Assembly: GCF_007859715.1 (NCBI RefSeq)
Contig: NZ_SJPG01000001.1
Location: 6,280,001 to 6,344,000 of the forward strand
Origin: Rubinisphaera italica
GTDB taxonomy: Bacteria > Planctomycetota > Planctomycetia > Planctomycetales > Planctomycetaceae
Length of the DNA stretch: 64,000 nucleotides
Direction: 5' to 3'
In this document: piece after piece, positions 32,876 through 44,398 of the stretch
Layout of the letters: every line of letters begins with the position of its first letter
Numbering within the stretch: position 1 is the first letter of the stretch
Translations under genes and position numbers: made by a program
The notes under the pieces: model-generated
Database searches by the model: none
Told to the model about the DNA's origin: nothing
What the model saw: the letters and a program-made list of their open reading frames with translations, nothing else

Positions 32876-33316
32876 ATGATCGGTACATATGTAAAACCAT
32901 TGAAATCACAGGTGCCACTGTCAATTCAGCGTCTTCAACATGAATTGAACAACTCTCTGGTCGAGTTTCGAAACGGACTGATGGCGAGTCAGGGTGCTCT
33001 CTCGATGAACGTCTGGCAAAAAGAGCGCGAATGGATTATCCGGATTGAACTGCCCGGCGCAGAGCTGGAGAACATCTCGATTGATGTGCAGGATGATCGC
33101 GTCAAGATATCTGCAGAGCGTCAGCAATCAGAAAGCGACGAAGGAACAGTTCTTAAAAGCGAACGACCTTTTGGTCGCCTGAATCGTGAACTGGAACTTC
33201 CATTCAAAATCGATGCCTCTCAGACGGCAGCTGTTTACGAGAGAGGGATTCTGGAATTGAAGATCGTGGGACTTGAAGAAGAAGGCCCACAACGGATTGA
33301 AGTGCAATCGCGATAA
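32876..33316 (+). CDS. Hsp20/alpha-crystallin small heat shock protein (first copy)
   Basis: A 146-aa chaperone that binds unfolding proteins. The alpha-crystallin domain is clear: 'ALSMNVWQKEREWIIRIELPGAELENISIDVQDDRVKISAERQQSE' and 'LNRELELPFKIDASQTAAVYERGILELKIV' (the A-x-h-x-x-G-h-L-x-h motif). AGGAG 8 nt before the ATG at 32876 fixes the start. A second Hsp20 gene follows 69 bp later on the same strand and both end at one terminator, so they form an operon. Regulation probably acts through the palindromes upstream. Confidence 0.93.
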   Translation: MIGTYVKPLKSQVPLSIQRLQHELNNSLVEFRNGLMASQGALSMNVWQKEREWIIRIELPGAELENISIDVQDDRVKISAERQQSESDEGTVLKSERPFGRLNRELELPFKIDASQTAAVYERGILELKIVGLEEEGPQRIEVQSR

Positions 33317-33385
33317 TCGCGATGCCTGTTTGACTTAACATTAGGTTTTTTGTTTACAAAAGCAATATTGTAAGGAGTGACGAAA

Positions 33386-33799
33386 ATGTCAGACCAAACC
33401 CAAATCACAAACACACAATCTGATCGTTGCTGCTCAACACATGAAGTGCCTGAAGCAACACATCGGGCAGCGACACGCCCGCGAACCGATATTCGGGAAA
33501 CCGAAACCGGATTCCTGCTGCAGGTCGACATGCCGGGAATTGATGAATCGACTGCGGAGATCACCGTTGAAAAGAATGTGTTGACCATTACCGGAACTGC
33601 TCATCTCTATCAGCCGGAAGGCTTTGAGAAGGTTTATAATGAATCTGATCAACGGCATTACGAACGCGTTTTCCGACTTCCCGAAGATGTCGATTCGACA
33701 GCCTTGTCCGCTTCCGTTAAAAACGGCGTGCTGACTGTCTCGATCCCAAAATCAAAGGCAGCTTTGCCGGTCCGAGTTCCGATTAACGCAGGCAAATAA
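33386..33799 (+). CDS. Hsp20/alpha-crystallin small heat shock protein (second copy)
   Basis: A 137-aa paralog of the preceding protein. It has a Cys/His-containing N-terminus ('QSDRCCSTHEVPEATHRAATRP'), then 'TDIRETETGFLLQVDMPGIDESTAEITVEKNVLTITGTA' and 'YERVFRLPEDVDSTALSASVKNGVLTVSIPKSK'. The ATG at 33386 has AAGGAG upstream; an in-frame GTG at 33377 lies in that site. Two divergent class A/B-like Hsp20 proteins in one operon, as with IbpA/IbpB, suggest hetero-oligomers. Confidence 0.93.
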   Translation: MSDQTQITNTQSDRCCSTHEVPEATHRAATRPRTDIRETETGFLLQVDMPGIDESTAEITVEKNVLTITGTAHLYQPEGFEKVYNESDQRHYERVFRLPEDVDSTALSASVKNGVLTVSIPKSKAALPVRVPINAGK

Positions 33800-33823
33800 A
33801 GCGGACTCTTTTTCATGAAACTG

Positions 33824-33858
33824 AAGCTCCCCGTAATTATTTACGGGGAGCTTTTTTT
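33824..33858 (+). terminator. Rho-independent terminator of the Hsp20 operon
   Basis: A perfect 13-bp stem (33824-33836 with 33841-33853) with loop TTAT, followed by seven T. Confidence 0.95.
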
Positions 33859-33954
33859 GTTCCGATTGGATCACGTAAAGACTCTCACCTGTTCAATAAT
33901 AGTTTCTGCCTTTAGAATGGATTTCGACTGTGATATCCGCCCAGCTAACTCTTG

Positions 33955-34989
33955 ATGGGATATGCTCCTGTGAAATCTGTACTGAATCACTGCCAGATTG
34001 TCATTTTGTTTCTGTCACTATTGAACTGCTTTTTCTCTGTCGGTTTTCTAACAGCTGCAGAGCCGCTCACTCCTCTCAAAACAATCAGTCAAGCCACGGG
34101 AACCGTTTCCGCTCTTCGGTTTTCCGTCGACAATCAATCACTCTATCTGGGGACTTACGGCCAGTTGCAGGTGGTCTCGATTGAGTCAGCAGAGACTTTG
34201 CAGAAGCTCGACAAATTGAGTGGCTATATCACCAGTATCGCCGATTCCCCCGACGGCAAACTGCTCGCCGCAGGACATTATCAGAAAGTGACGCTCTTCA
34301 ACACAGAGGATTATTCGCAACTTGCCCAACTCAAACATCACCGCGGTCAGGTGTCCGGTGCGAATTTCCTTTCCGATCAACAACTGTTGACTGCCGCCGA
34401 CGATGGGACAGTTGCCTTGTGGAAGTTAACCGATGACGTCTGGAGTCTGGCGGAATCTCTTGAGTATGACGAGCCAATTACCTCTCTGGCAGTCGATCCT
34501 GCTATAAAATGGGCTGCAATTGGGCTTGGGGATGAAACTCGGGTCACGCGGCCTGGTTCGGTGGCGATAATCGATCTTGAATCATTTCAGGAAAAGAAGT
34601 CGCACGTGATTCATAAATCGGCAGTCGCATCGCTGGCAGCGACAAACGATGGAAAATCTGTGTTGTCAGGCTCCTTCGATGAGTCGATCATTGTCACATC
34701 GGTTATAGATGGGATTCAGACTGGCATCTTCAAACAGCACGCCCGCCCGGTCAATTGCATCACAACGGTTCTCAATCAGGATGTCATTTTCAGCGGGAGT
34801 GGAGGTCGATACAAAGAGAAGAACGAGTTGATTGGCTGGACGCTCTCGACTGGAGAAGTGCTCATCAAGTCGGAACCGCATGCCGGAAAGATCACGGCGG
34901 TCGCGGTTTCCTCAGATGGCAAATTTCTGGCCACGGGGAGTCAGGATGAAACGGCCATCATTTGGGATCTGGCTACGTTTTTGAAATAG
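33955..34989 (+). CDS. Exported WD40-repeat protein
   Basis: A 344-aa protein with a signal peptide (hydrophobic core 'IVILFLSLLNCFFSVGFLTAAEP'). It carries about six to seven WD40 repeats: 'GTVSALRFSVDNQSLYLGTYGQLQVVSIE', 'GYITSIADSPDGKLLAAGHYQKVTLFN', 'GQVSGANFLSDQQLLTAADDGTVALWKL', 'SAVASLAATNDGKSVLSGSFDESIIV', 'ARPVNCITT' and 'GKITAVAVSSDGKFLATGSQDETAIIWDL'. This forms a beta-propeller for protein binding in the periplasm. The ATG at 33955 is preferred to a TTG one codon before. Exported WD40 proteins are typical of planctomycetes. Confidence 0.88.
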   Translation: MGYAPVKSVLNHCQIVILFLSLLNCFFSVGFLTAAEPLTPLKTISQATGTVSALRFSVDNQSLYLGTYGQLQVVSIESAETLQKLDKLSGYITSIADSPDGKLLAAGHYQKVTLFNTEDYSQLAQLKHHRGQVSGANFLSDQQLLTAADDGTVALWKLTDDVWSLAESLEYDEPITSLAVDPAIKWAAIGLGDETRVTRPGSVAIIDLESFQEKKSHVIHKSAVASLAATNDGKSVLSGSFDESIIVTSVIDGIQTGIFKQHARPVNCITTVLNQDVIFSGSGGRYKEKNELIGWTLSTGEVLIKSEPHAGKITAVAVSSDGKFLATGSQDETAIIWDLATFLK

Positions 34990-34995
34990 GTTGGA

Positions 34996-35077
34996 GGGTG
35001 GCTGGGGTCGAGCGCAGTGAGCACCCAGAATATTCGATGATCTTGGGGGCTTCGCTTCGCTACGACCCCAGCCACCC
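34996..35077. repeat. Repeat family A, inverted (GGGTGGCTGGGGTCG)
   Basis: GGGTGGCTGGGGTCG (34996-35010) and CGACCCCAGCCACCC (35063-35077) are perfect 15-bp inverted arms around a GC-rich centre. It fills the gap between two convergent genes. A diverged copy lies at 53722-53780. Confidence 0.75.
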
Positions 35078-35089
35078 ATGTAATAACCG

Positions 35090-36058
35090 TTAAGCAAGTG
35101 CCTTCGCGACCGAGGCTTTCATCTTTTCCAGACCTGTGGCAATCACTTCTGCTGGGGGTTGCTGATAATAGGTGTCGTTGAAGAGTTCCAGCGAGAGCAC
35201 TCCTTTGAAGCCGATGCTGTTGAGGGATTGCAGAATCAAATCGAGTGGAGCGACGCCGTCACCCGGATAAACGCGATCGGAATCGCGAGTTTCTTCGCGA
35301 GGAGGTGACGATGGGTAATCGTTCATGTGGAAAATGTTGATCGCCTCACCGGAAAGCAGTCGGAGTCCATGGAAGTCGGATCCACCGCGGTAGAGGTGAT
35401 ACACATCCGGCAAAATGGCAGCCCGAGGATGATTGGCAGCTACCGCCACGTAAGCGGCTTGTGCAATGTGTGAAAGGTTTTTTGCGGATCCCCAGATTTC
35501 CAGCTGAGGAATCACTTCCATCGAAACGCCCAGGTCAAGCAGATCGGAATAGCGTTTGGCCAATAGATTCAGGTCAACCAAATTCGAGTTACTGCCGTTG
35601 ATTCCAGCAGGAGGAGCGGCAATGCGTTTGCTGCCGAGTGAACGAACCAAATCCATTTCCCGTTTTGCTTGCTCGAATGCACCTGCTCGCTTCTTGTCGT
35701 CATCAACGCCCCAGTTAGGAAAGCCGATTGCTGATTCGACCTGCAGGCCACAATCGTCCAATTGCTTGCGTAAATCTTTAAGGTTGCCACCTGACTTCTG
35801 AAAGGTTTCTATCTCACCGATCCAGGGTTCAATTCCATCGTATCCAGCCGAGGACACCAGTTCGACTAACTCTGGCAAAGGCAGCTTGGATTTACGGACA
35901 CAGCTGGTGTTGAAGCAGTAGCGAAATTTCTTAGTCACGTCGCTGGATAACTCTTTTGCATATGAAACTGCAGTTCCACTGGCACCACTTAAAAAGGATG
36001 CTCCAGCCAGCGAAGCGGCTGAGGTTGACAGAAAGTGTCGACGATTGAAACTGCTCAT
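35090..36058 (-). CDS. Tat-exported sugar phosphate isomerase/epimerase-like protein
   Basis: A 322-aa protein. The N-terminus '[24 protein letters not shown]' is a twin-arginine signal (R-R-H-F-L). The mature part is a xylose-isomerase-like TIM barrel: '[23 protein letters not shown]', 'IAAPPAGIN', '[31 protein letters not shown]', '[22 protein letters not shown]', '[13 protein letters not shown]', '[31 protein letters not shown]'. Glu, Asp and His residues in these segments would bind a divalent metal. Substrate unknown. The ATG at 36058 is the only start placing the Tat motif at the N-terminus. Confidence 0.9.
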   Translation of the reverse strand: MSSFNRRHFLSTSAASLAGASFLSGASGTAVSYAKELSSDVTKKFRYCFNTSCVRKSKLPLPELVELVSSAGYDGIEPWIGEIETFQKSGGNLKDLRKQLDDCGLQVESAIGFPNWGVDDDKKRAGAFEQAKREMDLVRSLGSKRIAAPPAGINGSNSNLVDLNLLAKRYSDLLDLGVSMEVIPQLEIWGSAKNLSHIAQAAYVAVAANHPRAAILPDVYHLYRGGSDFHGLRLLSGEAINIFHMNDYPSSPPREETRDSDRVYPGDGVAPLDLILQSLNSIGFKGVLSLELFNDTYYQQPPAEVIATGLEKMKASVAKALA

Positions 36059-36100
36059 GGATGTCCGCCTTGGTAGAGAATGATGGAGCTTTGTGTTTTT

Positions 36101-36133
36101 TGAACCACGGATGGACACGAATATTAACGGATG
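36101..36133 (+). repeat. Repeat family C, copy 1 (GAACCACGGATGGACACGA)
   Basis: TGAACCACGGATGGACACGA continues ATATTAACGGATG. Same orientation as copies at 37931 and 38949. It lies upstream of the isomerase-like gene. Confidence 0.75.
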
Positions 36134-36191
36134 ATTGATTTGTTCATGAGAATAAATACGATCCGTATATTGTAATTCCACCCTTATTTCT

Positions 36192-36213
36192 TCAGGCACA
36201 GCCTGACCTACAG
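36192..36213. repeat. Repeat family D, copy 2
   Basis: TCAGGCACAGCCTGACCTACAG, partly palindromic, directly abutting the end of the KAP-like gene. It is the second copy of the sequence at 29647-29714. Confidence 0.6.
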
Positions 36214-37704
<1,491 letters not shown>

Positions 37705-37930
37705 GAATCCGAATCCTGATGGGGAATAATCCGTCTCCCAGAGCAGAAACCACCTGCTCAGGTCTCCTGTATTTTTTGACGTTCTTTTCTGCCTTCAGTA
37801 TTGTGAAATGAGGCGAGACAGGCAACCTTGGTGGAAGAATAAACGCTGAGTGATCTGACTGAATTCCACCGTCGGGATTGTTAAGCCGGGTGAGTTATGG
37901 GAAACTTACGATGATCTTTGGCAGGTAATA

Positions 37931-37964
37931 TTGAACCACGGATGGATACAGATTTACACGGATG
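37931..37964 (+). repeat. Repeat family C, copy 2
   Basis: TTGAACCACGGATGGATACA continues GATTTACACGGATG. It lies 30 bp upstream of the esterase start; with copy 3 it brackets that gene in direct orientation. Confidence 0.75.
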
Positions 37965-37993
37965 GATCTTACAATGAAGCTAGGGTGGCAACT

Positions 37994-38926
37994 ATGAAAT
38001 GGTCTAAATTGAGTCTGACAACGCTGATCGTGTTGATGGTTGGTTTGTGTGCTCAGAATTGCGAGGCGCAGCAAAAGAAGAAACCGGCTGCTCAGGCATT
38101 CCAATGGGTGAATCCCCTGCCCGAACGCTTCAAATCGGATCGACTTGAACATGCGACGTTCGTTAGCTCGTCTATGAAACGGGAAGTTGGCTATTGTATT
38201 TACCTGCCGGAAGCTTACAGCGAATCGCAACAGTCAGCAGAGCGTTTTCCAGTCGTTTACTATTTGCACGGAGGACGACCGGGGAGTGAACTGAAGAGTA
38301 TTGGGTTGGTGCCTCTGATTGATGAGCAGATCAGTTCCGGGAAAGTCGCTCCGATGATTTATGTGTTCGTCAATGGCGGTCCTGTCAGTCATTACAACAT
38401 GCCGGATCGCGAACAGGCGATGGGCGAGGATGTGTTCATCAAGGAATTGATTCCGCATGTCGATGGCAAATATCGCACGATTGCCAAAAGAGAAGGGCGG
38501 GGACTGGAAGGGTTTTCGCAAGGTGGTCGCGGCACCGCTCGCATCATGTTCAAGCATCCCGAGTTGTTTATCTCCGCTGCACCGGGTGGGGGCGGATATG
38601 AAACCGAGAAGAAAATCAGCGAAAATGATGGTTACGAGAATCCCCATTTACGATTCACTCCCGGCTACAACACTTGGGATCTGGCTCGGGAATATGCGAA
38701 ATCCCCTGAGCCGAAGTTGAACATTCTGATTCACGTCGGCACAAAAGGTTTCAATTACGAGAACAATCTGGCCTACATGGAATTTCTCGATTCCCTAAAG
38801 ATCCCCTATTCGAAAGTGATCGTCCCTGAAGCTCCCCACAGCGCGAAAGTCATTTATGAGAAGCGGGGAATGGAGATCATGAAGTTTCACGAGAAGAAAT
38901 TCGCTGTTGCACGGAAGGGACGATAA
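37994..38926 (+). CDS. Exported esterase (esterase D / PF00756 type)
   Basis: A 310-aa alpha/beta hydrolase with a signal peptide ending near 'QNCEAQQ'. It has 'MKREVGYCIYLPEAY', 'FPVVYYLHGGRPG', the nucleophile elbow G-F-S-Q-G (Ser175 in 'LEGFSQGG'), 'FISAAPGGGGYE' and a C-terminal 'PEAPHSAKVIY' with the probable catalytic His. Such enzymes remove acyl, feruloyl or acetyl groups from plant or algal polysaccharides. The ATG at 37994 gives the signal peptide; the longer frame upstream runs through a repeat. The gene is bracketed by direct copies of repeat family C. Confidence 0.88.
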   Translation: MKWSKLSLTTLIVLMVGLCAQNCEAQQKKKPAAQAFQWVNPLPERFKSDRLEHATFVSSSMKREVGYCIYLPEAYSESQQSAERFPVVYYLHGGRPGSELKSIGLVPLIDEQISSGKVAPMIYVFVNGGPVSHYNMPDREQAMGEDVFIKELIPHVDGKYRTIAKREGRGLEGFSQGGRGTARIMFKHPELFISAAPGGGGYETEKKISENDGYENPHLRFTPGYNTWDLAREYAKSPEPKLNILIHVGTKGFNYENNLAYMEFLDSLKIPYSKVIVPEAPHSAKVIYEKRGMEIMKFHEKKFAVARKGR

Positions 38927-38948
38927 GTGAACTGTTTTTTAGCAAGTT

Positions 38949-38981
38949 TTGAACCACGGATGGACACGGATATTCACGGAT
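38949..38981 (+). repeat. Repeat family C, copy 3
   Basis: TTGAACCACGGATGGACACG continues GATATTCACGGAT. It lies 23 bp after the esterase stop. Confidence 0.78.
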
Positions 38982-39030
38982 TTTAGAGAGTCTACTGATT
39001 CAACATATTTTACTTTGCTATCAATTGCTT

Positions 39031-40131
39031 ATGACTGAAGAATCTATTTCTCAAGACTTACCCACTCTGGAATCCCGTTCTGTCTTTCGGATTCTGGATG
39101 CTGCGGCCAATCGGTGTCGGGAAGGGTTGCGGATTATTGAGGATTATGTTCGGTTTCATCGTAATGAGGAATCTCTCAGCTCGGATCTCAAACAACTCCG
39201 ACATGATTTTCGTAATTACTGGAAGGAGCTTGATCCTGAGCAGCTGCTGCAGAATCGGGATACGGCGGGTGATATCGGGACGGCTATTAGTACGGCTGCT
39301 GAAAATGTGAGAGCATCTCTACTGGATGTGGTTGCGGCAAACTGCAAACGAGTGGAAGAATCTTTGCGGACATTGGAAGAGTATTCCAAGTTGATCTCCA
39401 CAACTGCGGCTCGTGGCTTTGAGCAACTTCGCTATCGGTTTTATGGCTTTGAACAGGAACTTCTGTTGGAAAATCAGAGGAAAGCTCGAATCGGTCAGGC
39501 GAGTGTCTACTTTCTGCTGACTGAAAAAACGTGTGTATTGAACTGGCAGACGACAGCTGAGCAGGCGATCACTCTGGGAGTGGATGTGATTCAGTTGCGG
39601 GAAAAAGAACTCGATGATCGGGAGCTGCTCGCCCGGGCCCGGTGGTTACGGGACGCCACCCGTCATTCGTCGACGCTGCTGATAATTAATGATCGACCAG
39701 ATATCGCTTTGCTGTGCGATGCCGATGGAGTGCATGTCGGTCAGGAAGAACTCTGCTATGGGGATGTCCGCAAGTTACTTGGGCCGCAAAAGTTGATTGG
39801 GATTTCGACACACAATATGGAACAGGCTCGGGAAGCAGTTGCTGCAGGAGCCGATTATGTGGGAGCAGGTCCGACGTTTCTTTCGGAAACAAAATCCTTC
39901 TCCGAGTTTGCAGGGCTGGAATTTCTCAGGCAAATGGCGGCAGAAATTTCGATTCCCGTTTTTGCAATTGGGGGAATTGGACAGGAGAATGTCGAGGAAG
40001 TCGCTCAGGCAGGCATCTCTCGAATTGCAGTATGCCAGGCGATCAGTCAATCGCAGCAGATGGGACGAATAATCCAGGAAATGAAAAATATTCTTTCTTC
40101 CGGGAACAATCGGGAAGAAAATCGCGTCTAA
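39031..40131 (+). CDS. thiE: Thiamine-phosphate synthase with N-terminal ThiED-type domain
   Basis: A 366-aa two-domain protein. Residues ~10-150 form a helical domain ('FRILDAAANRCREGLRIIEDYVRF' and 'ANCKRVEESLRTLEEYSKL') found fused to ThiE in several phyla. Residues ~155-360 are thiamine-phosphate synthase: 'VYFLLTEKTC', 'VDVIQLREKELDDRELL', 'LLIINDRPDIALLCDADGVHVGQEEL', 'IGISTHNMEQAREAVAAGADYVGAGPTF' and 'PVFAIGGIGQENV'. It couples HMP-pyrophosphate with HET-phosphate to make thiamine phosphate. The ATG at 39031 is preferred to a TTG two codons earlier. No other thi gene is adjacent. Confidence 0.93.
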   Translation: MTEESISQDLPTLESRSVFRILDAAANRCREGLRIIEDYVRFHRNEESLSSDLKQLRHDFRNYWKELDPEQLLQNRDTAGDIGTAISTAAENVRASLLDVVAANCKRVEESLRTLEEYSKLISTTAARGFEQLRYRFYGFEQELLLENQRKARIGQASVYFLLTEKTCVLNWQTTAEQAITLGVDVIQLREKELDDRELLARARWLRDATRHSSTLLIINDRPDIALLCDADGVHVGQEELCYGDVRKLLGPQKLIGISTHNMEQAREAVAAGADYVGAGPTFLSETKSFSEFAGLEFLRQMAAEISIPVFAIGGIGQENVEEVAQAGISRIAVCQAISQSQQMGRIIQEMKNILSSGNNREENRV

Positions 40132-40561
40132 AGATAATCTGAGGCTGAATTCGGTAGGTTGATACGGGTTATAATCAATAAGCATCGAAAACCTCGAATA
40201 CCGGTTTCTCAGGAATCGTCTGTTATTCCGTTCATAGGTGTCGATCCTGTTTTTCAACCAATTGTATTGGCTTATTTTATTTACGAACCGTTGTGAGCAG
40301 CGTATAATTTTAGAAGCCCTTGTCTCGGGTTGAGAAGTCGAAACTGGTTTTCCATTCCTGCGTTCAGCAATTCGACTTCTTGAAATCGACTTAAATTTGA
40401 AATCAATAATTCGTACAGAGATTCACGTACGGGCTCATTACAATTAAAATATAATCATTTCATGGCACCTGCATTTCTGCGTTGCCTGAAAAAGAGTTCA
40501 ATCGGAATTGCATCACTTGAGTTGATGAATTTCGTTTCGACACATCAAGATGAGGACGATC
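40132..40561. other. Intergenic region upstream of pilM
   Basis: About 430 bp, AT-rich, no supported gene. It contains the promoter candidate at 40280-40308. Confidence 0.6.
40280..40308 (+). promoter_or_regulatory. Candidate sigma-70-type promoter for the pilM cluster
   Basis: TTTACG, a 17-bp spacer, then a perfect TATAAT. It would give a leader of about 245 nt before the pilM start. Confidence 0.35.
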
Positions 40562-42712
40562 ATGCCGGAAACTAAATCAGTTTGGGGAATTGAAATCGGT
40601 CAGGCTGGACTGAAAGCACTCAAGCTCCGCTATGCAGAAGCCGCGCATCAGGTGGTGGCGGTTGGGTTTGACTACATTCCCCATGCGAAAATTCTCAGTC
40701 AGCCAGACGCGATTCCTGATGAGCTGATTGCCGAAGCGATCACGAAGTTTCTCTCTCGCAACAAAGTTCAAGACGACATTGTCGCCATCGGCTTGCCTGC
40801 GCAGTCTTCACTGGCTCGATTCATTCAGTTGCCTCCTGTTGAAGCCGGCAAGGTGAAGGAGATTGTCAAGTACGAAGCCAAGCAGCAGATTCCCTTCCCA
40901 CTTGAGGATGTCATCTGGGATTTTCAGCAGATGGGAGGCGGTGAAGAAGCAGGTGGATTTGTGATTGATTCCGAAGTCGGAATTTTTGCGATGAAGCGTG
41001 ATCAGGTGATGCATCAGTTGCACCCGTTCCAGACGAACAAAGTTGAAATCGAGTTGATGCAGATCGCTCCGGTTGCGCTGTACAGTTTCCTGGCTTACGA
41101 TCGACTTTCCATTCGTCCGGATGGCGAAGGGGCACCTGTCGAAGAAGAACAAACAGCCGTGCTCGATATGGGGTCCGATCAATCGACGATCATGGTGACC
41201 GATGGCGCGAAAATCTGGATTCGCAATATCCCCATTGGCGGTAATCACTTCACGCGTGCACTGACGAAAGAGATGAAGCTGACGTTCGCAAAAGCTGAGC
41301 ATCTCAAGTGCAATGCGACAAAATCACCGGATCCAAAAGCGGTATTCCAGGCATTGAAGCCCGTCTTCAACGATTATCTTTCTGAAGTGCAACGCTCTCT
41401 GGGGTATTTCAGTAGTGTTTCTCAGGGTGCGGAAATCAAAAAGGTGATCGGTTGCGGTAACGGATTTCGCATGGCTGGGTTGCAGAAGTTCCTGGAACAG
41501 AACCTGGAACTGCCGGTTGAGCGAGCCGAGGAGTTCAAACAGTTGGCGGGGACATCGGTTCTGGAAGCACAGCTGTTCAAAGAGAACATCATGTCGTTTA
41601 CTGTAGCCTATGGTCTGGCGATTCAGGCGATGGGGCTTTCCCGAATGGGAACAAACCTCCTGCCACCGGAAATTGCGAGAGCGCGAGAAATTCGTCGTAA
41701 AAAGCCGTGGGCGGCCATTACCGCAGCTACGTTATTGACGGGGTTGGCACTTTCCACAATTGGAACGGCGAATGCCTGGCGGGTTGTGCATTCATCCCCC
41801 TGGGATAAAGCGTTAAAAAAATCGGGCGATCTGCAATCCACATGGGGCGGATATCAAAGTTCTTACAGCGCCGCAACCGGGCGATATGATTCTGCCAAGT
41901 CCGTCGGCAAAACTCTAGTTGAGGGGATGAAAGATACGATCTGGCTGGAGTTCTACAAGTCGATCAATGAATGTATGCCCCGGGATATCGGTCAGGCTTT
42001 GGATGAAGACAACATCGAATATCGTAACCGCGTGCTGATTAAGTCAATCACAGCCGAGAAGTCGGATGATCTGGCGGCCTGGTACGAAGGGATTAGTGAT
42101 AGTTATAAATCCCTTAGCGATGAAGCAGCCGTGGATCGCGGCTTGCAGGCTCAGCCGGCTCCTGAAGGTGAAGGCTATATCTTCACTCTCAACGGGGAAC
42201 ACTACCATCACATCCCCGATAAACCCGAAACCGATCAGGGAATTAATTATCTGCTCGATCGTGTGATTCCGAATCTGCAAACCTGGACATTCAAGCAGGA
42301 GGATGGGGATCGGGTTGATGTCCGTAAAATGGGAATCACGAATCCGATAGTTCTGTATGCGAAACAGGAGGTCGTCGATCTGGCTCAACGGGCAAGTAAC
42401 GCCCGGAAAGATCCCCGTTTTAATGTTGTCAATCCGACCAACAGGCCTCGGGGAGATTTTAATGAACCGATGCCGGAGGCGTTTCCCGCTGATCCTTCTA
42501 TGCAGGAATATGAATACAATGACGGACAACCTGGTCAGGGTAAGCGAAACATGGAGTTCCGCGAGGTACACCGGACTCAATTTCAGATTCAGTTTATCTG
42601 GAAGCCCATTCCTGAAGAAGAGCGTCTGGAAGACGATCCTCTGAAAGTTGCTTCAGAGGAATCTGAAAATGCAGAGACTTCAACGGAAAACACAGAAACA
42701 ACCAGCGAATAG
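40562..42712 (+). CDS. pilM: Type IV pilus assembly protein PilM with C-terminal extension
   Basis: A 716-aa protein. Residues 1-360 are a PilM actin-like ATPase: '[17 protein letters not shown]', '[47 protein letters not shown]', '[15 protein letters not shown]', '[15 protein letters not shown]' and '[23 protein letters not shown]'. A membrane helix (383-405) and a ~300-residue periplasmic part follow, where PilN- or PilO-like functions may be fused. GAGG precedes the ATG at 40562. PilM normally links the inner-membrane platform to the pilus ATPase. Two large bitopic proteins follow in the same direction and likely form the rest of the platform. Confidence 0.85.
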   Translation: MPETKSVWGIEIGQAGLKALKLRYAEAAHQVVAVGFDYIPHAKILSQPDAIPDELIAEAITKFLSRNKVQDDIVAIGLPAQSSLARFIQLPPVEAGKVKEIVKYEAKQQIPFPLEDVIWDFQQMGGGEEAGGFVIDSEVGIFAMKRDQVMHQLHPFQTNKVEIELMQIAPVALYSFLAYDRLSIRPDGEGAPVEEEQTAVLDMGSDQSTIMVTDGAKIWIRNIPIGGNHFTRALTKEMKLTFAKAEHLKCNATKSPDPKAVFQALKPVFNDYLSEVQRSLGYFSSVSQGAEIKKVIGCGNGFRMAGLQKFLEQNLELPVERAEEFKQLAGTSVLEAQLFKENIMSFTVAYGLAIQAMGLSRMGTNLLPPEIARAREIRRKKPWAAITAATLLTGLALSTIGTANAWRVVHSSPWDKALKKSGDLQSTWGGYQSSYSAATGRYDSAKSVGKTLVEGMKDTIWLEFYKSINECMPRDIGQALDEDNIEYRNRVLIKSITAEKSDDLAAWYEGISDSYKSLSDEAAVDRGLQAQPAPEGEGYIFTLNGEHYHHIPDKPETDQGINYLLDRVIPNLQTWTFKQEDGDRVDVRKMGITNPIVLYAKQEVVDLAQRASNARKDPRFNVVNPTNRPRGDFNEPMPEAFPADPSMQEYEYNDGQPGQGKRNMEFREVHRTQFQIQFIWKPIPEEERLEDDPLKVASEESENAETSTENTETTSE

Positions 42713-42788
42713 TTAATTCGCTATTAGTACGATCAAATTGGCACACTTCATTACTCAACCACGTTCTGCAGAATAAAAGAGTTTCATC

Positions 42789-44306
42789 ATGGACAAATTG
42801 AAACCGATTATCGATCACCACTTCTGGATCATTCTGGGACTGGTCCTTATTCTCCCTCTGATTGGCTGGTGGCCTGCAGTCGGGCAATTTAATGCGGAAC
42901 GAGAAAAGAAGATTAAGGATATCGACGGAGCCTTTCAACAAGTGCCCAAATCCGCACAGCCCAATCAATCCTGGAGTGAAGGCGTCAACAAGATTGCCGA
43001 AGTTGTCGAAGAAAAAAATCAACAGGAGCAATACGAACTCTGGCGTCGTCAGCAAAAAATGATGACCTGGCCCAATCGTATCAATCGAGATTTGAGACCG
43101 ACTTCCTACTTTGGTGACATCCCTTCCAAAGCCCGCGTCATTTATCGCAATGGTTACAATATCGACGTGACTTCGGTCTGGAAGCAGATCGATGCGTTTG
43201 ATCCTGTGACTGGAAAAGGAACTGTGATATTCCCGGAATCGCTGGTCCCCAAAGAAGTTTTTGGTGATTTGCCTCCGACGACCACAGAAATCTGGGAAGC
43301 TCAGGAAGACCTCTGGTTGCTTGAATCACTTTTCAAATCGATTCGACGCGCTAATTCAGATGCCTCGATTATCACCGACTCACTTGTCCGAAGCATTACG
43401 ACAATCATGCTGGTTGGAGGACCGGGAGATTATCCCGATGCCGAACCGAGTGGCGATTCGGGAATGGGACCAGAAGGCGATTACAACATGGAGGAAATGT
43501 ATACAGAAATGGGTCTTGAGGGAAATCCATTGAACAATAATCAGACAATGAATGTAGGGGCCAGTTCCGTTACGTTTGACCCGGCTGAAGAATTCGGAGA
43601 TGAGCAAGGGCGTTATATCGATTATAAAGAGGGAACCGTTTTCAAGAAACGTGGATTTTATCTCGAAGCAATCATTGAACACCAACGGTTACCAGAATTT
43701 TTAGTCCAGCTTTCCAATGGAGACTGGCCAGTCACAATCAATCGTGTCCAGATTGCTCAGGCGGGTGCATCTTCGACCTTACTGGGTGCGACGAATTACG
43801 AGGATGGCCCAGAGTCCGGCGGGAATCCTTTTGCAGGTAATCCGATGCCCAATACCGATGAATTCAATTATAGTGAAGGTGACCCCGGTGGTGCGGGAGC
43901 AGTTGGATTGACCGGGGGAACTCCAGAAAACCAGTTGCTTGCAAAAGCAGCAGTTACAGGGCCAAGTTTGGCCAAGGTTGCCATTTGTGGCACGATCTAC
44001 ATTTACAATCCCGTTGAACCTGTCGAAACGAAATCGGAGACCTCAACTGCACCAGCTGCAGTTCCAACGGCCACTCCTGAGGAACCGATCGGAACTCCAG
44101 AATCAATTACCACTGAACCTGCTGACGAGCTCAAGCCTGCAGATGCAGATGATGTCATGATCGAAAAGCCAGATGATCTGGAAATTCCTGAGTCACCAGA
44201 TTCCATAGAACTTCCGGAAACACCACTCGATGATTCGACACCAGCAACTCCGGCAGCCAAGCCTGTCGCGAATCCCGATGAACTCGAACCACTCCCTTTA
44301 GAATAA
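42789..44306 (+). CDS. Large bitopic protein downstream of pilM, unknown
   Basis: A 505-aa protein with a short cytoplasmic N-terminus, one membrane helix (about 12-29, 'FWIILGLVLILPLIGWW') and a large periplasmic part. The region to ~400 is mixed alpha/beta, with 'LWLLESLFKSIRRANSD' and 'RGFYLEAIIEHQRLPEFLVQLSNGDWPVTINRVQI', the latter like the PilO-type ferredoxin fold seen in pilus platform proteins. The last ~95 residues are low-complexity P, E, T, D. Its place 76 bp after pilM and its topology suggest a PilN/PilO analogue; this is inference. Confidence 0.7.
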   Translation: MDKLKPIIDHHFWIILGLVLILPLIGWWPAVGQFNAEREKKIKDIDGAFQQVPKSAQPNQSWSEGVNKIAEVVEEKNQQEQYELWRRQQKMMTWPNRINRDLRPTSYFGDIPSKARVIYRNGYNIDVTSVWKQIDAFDPVTGKGTVIFPESLVPKEVFGDLPPTTTEIWEAQEDLWLLESLFKSIRRANSDASIITDSLVRSITTIMLVGGPGDYPDAEPSGDSGMGPEGDYNMEEMYTEMGLEGNPLNNNQTMNVGASSVTFDPAEEFGDEQGRYIDYKEGTVFKKRGFYLEAIIEHQRLPEFLVQLSNGDWPVTINRVQIAQAGASSTLLGATNYEDGPESGGNPFAGNPMPNTDEFNYSEGDPGGAGAVGLTGGTPENQLLAKAAVTGPSLAKVAICGTIYIYNPVEPVETKSETSTAPAAVPTATPEEPIGTPESITTEPADELKPADADDVMIEKPDDLEIPESPDSIELPETPLDDSTPATPAAKPVANPDELEPLPLE

Positions 44307-44398
44307 TCCAGAGACTTGATGGCTGTACCGTTAAGCCTGCTTTCAATACCGAATTTTAAACTCGATCGACTCGAACTAACACAGAAAAGGAGTCGGAC

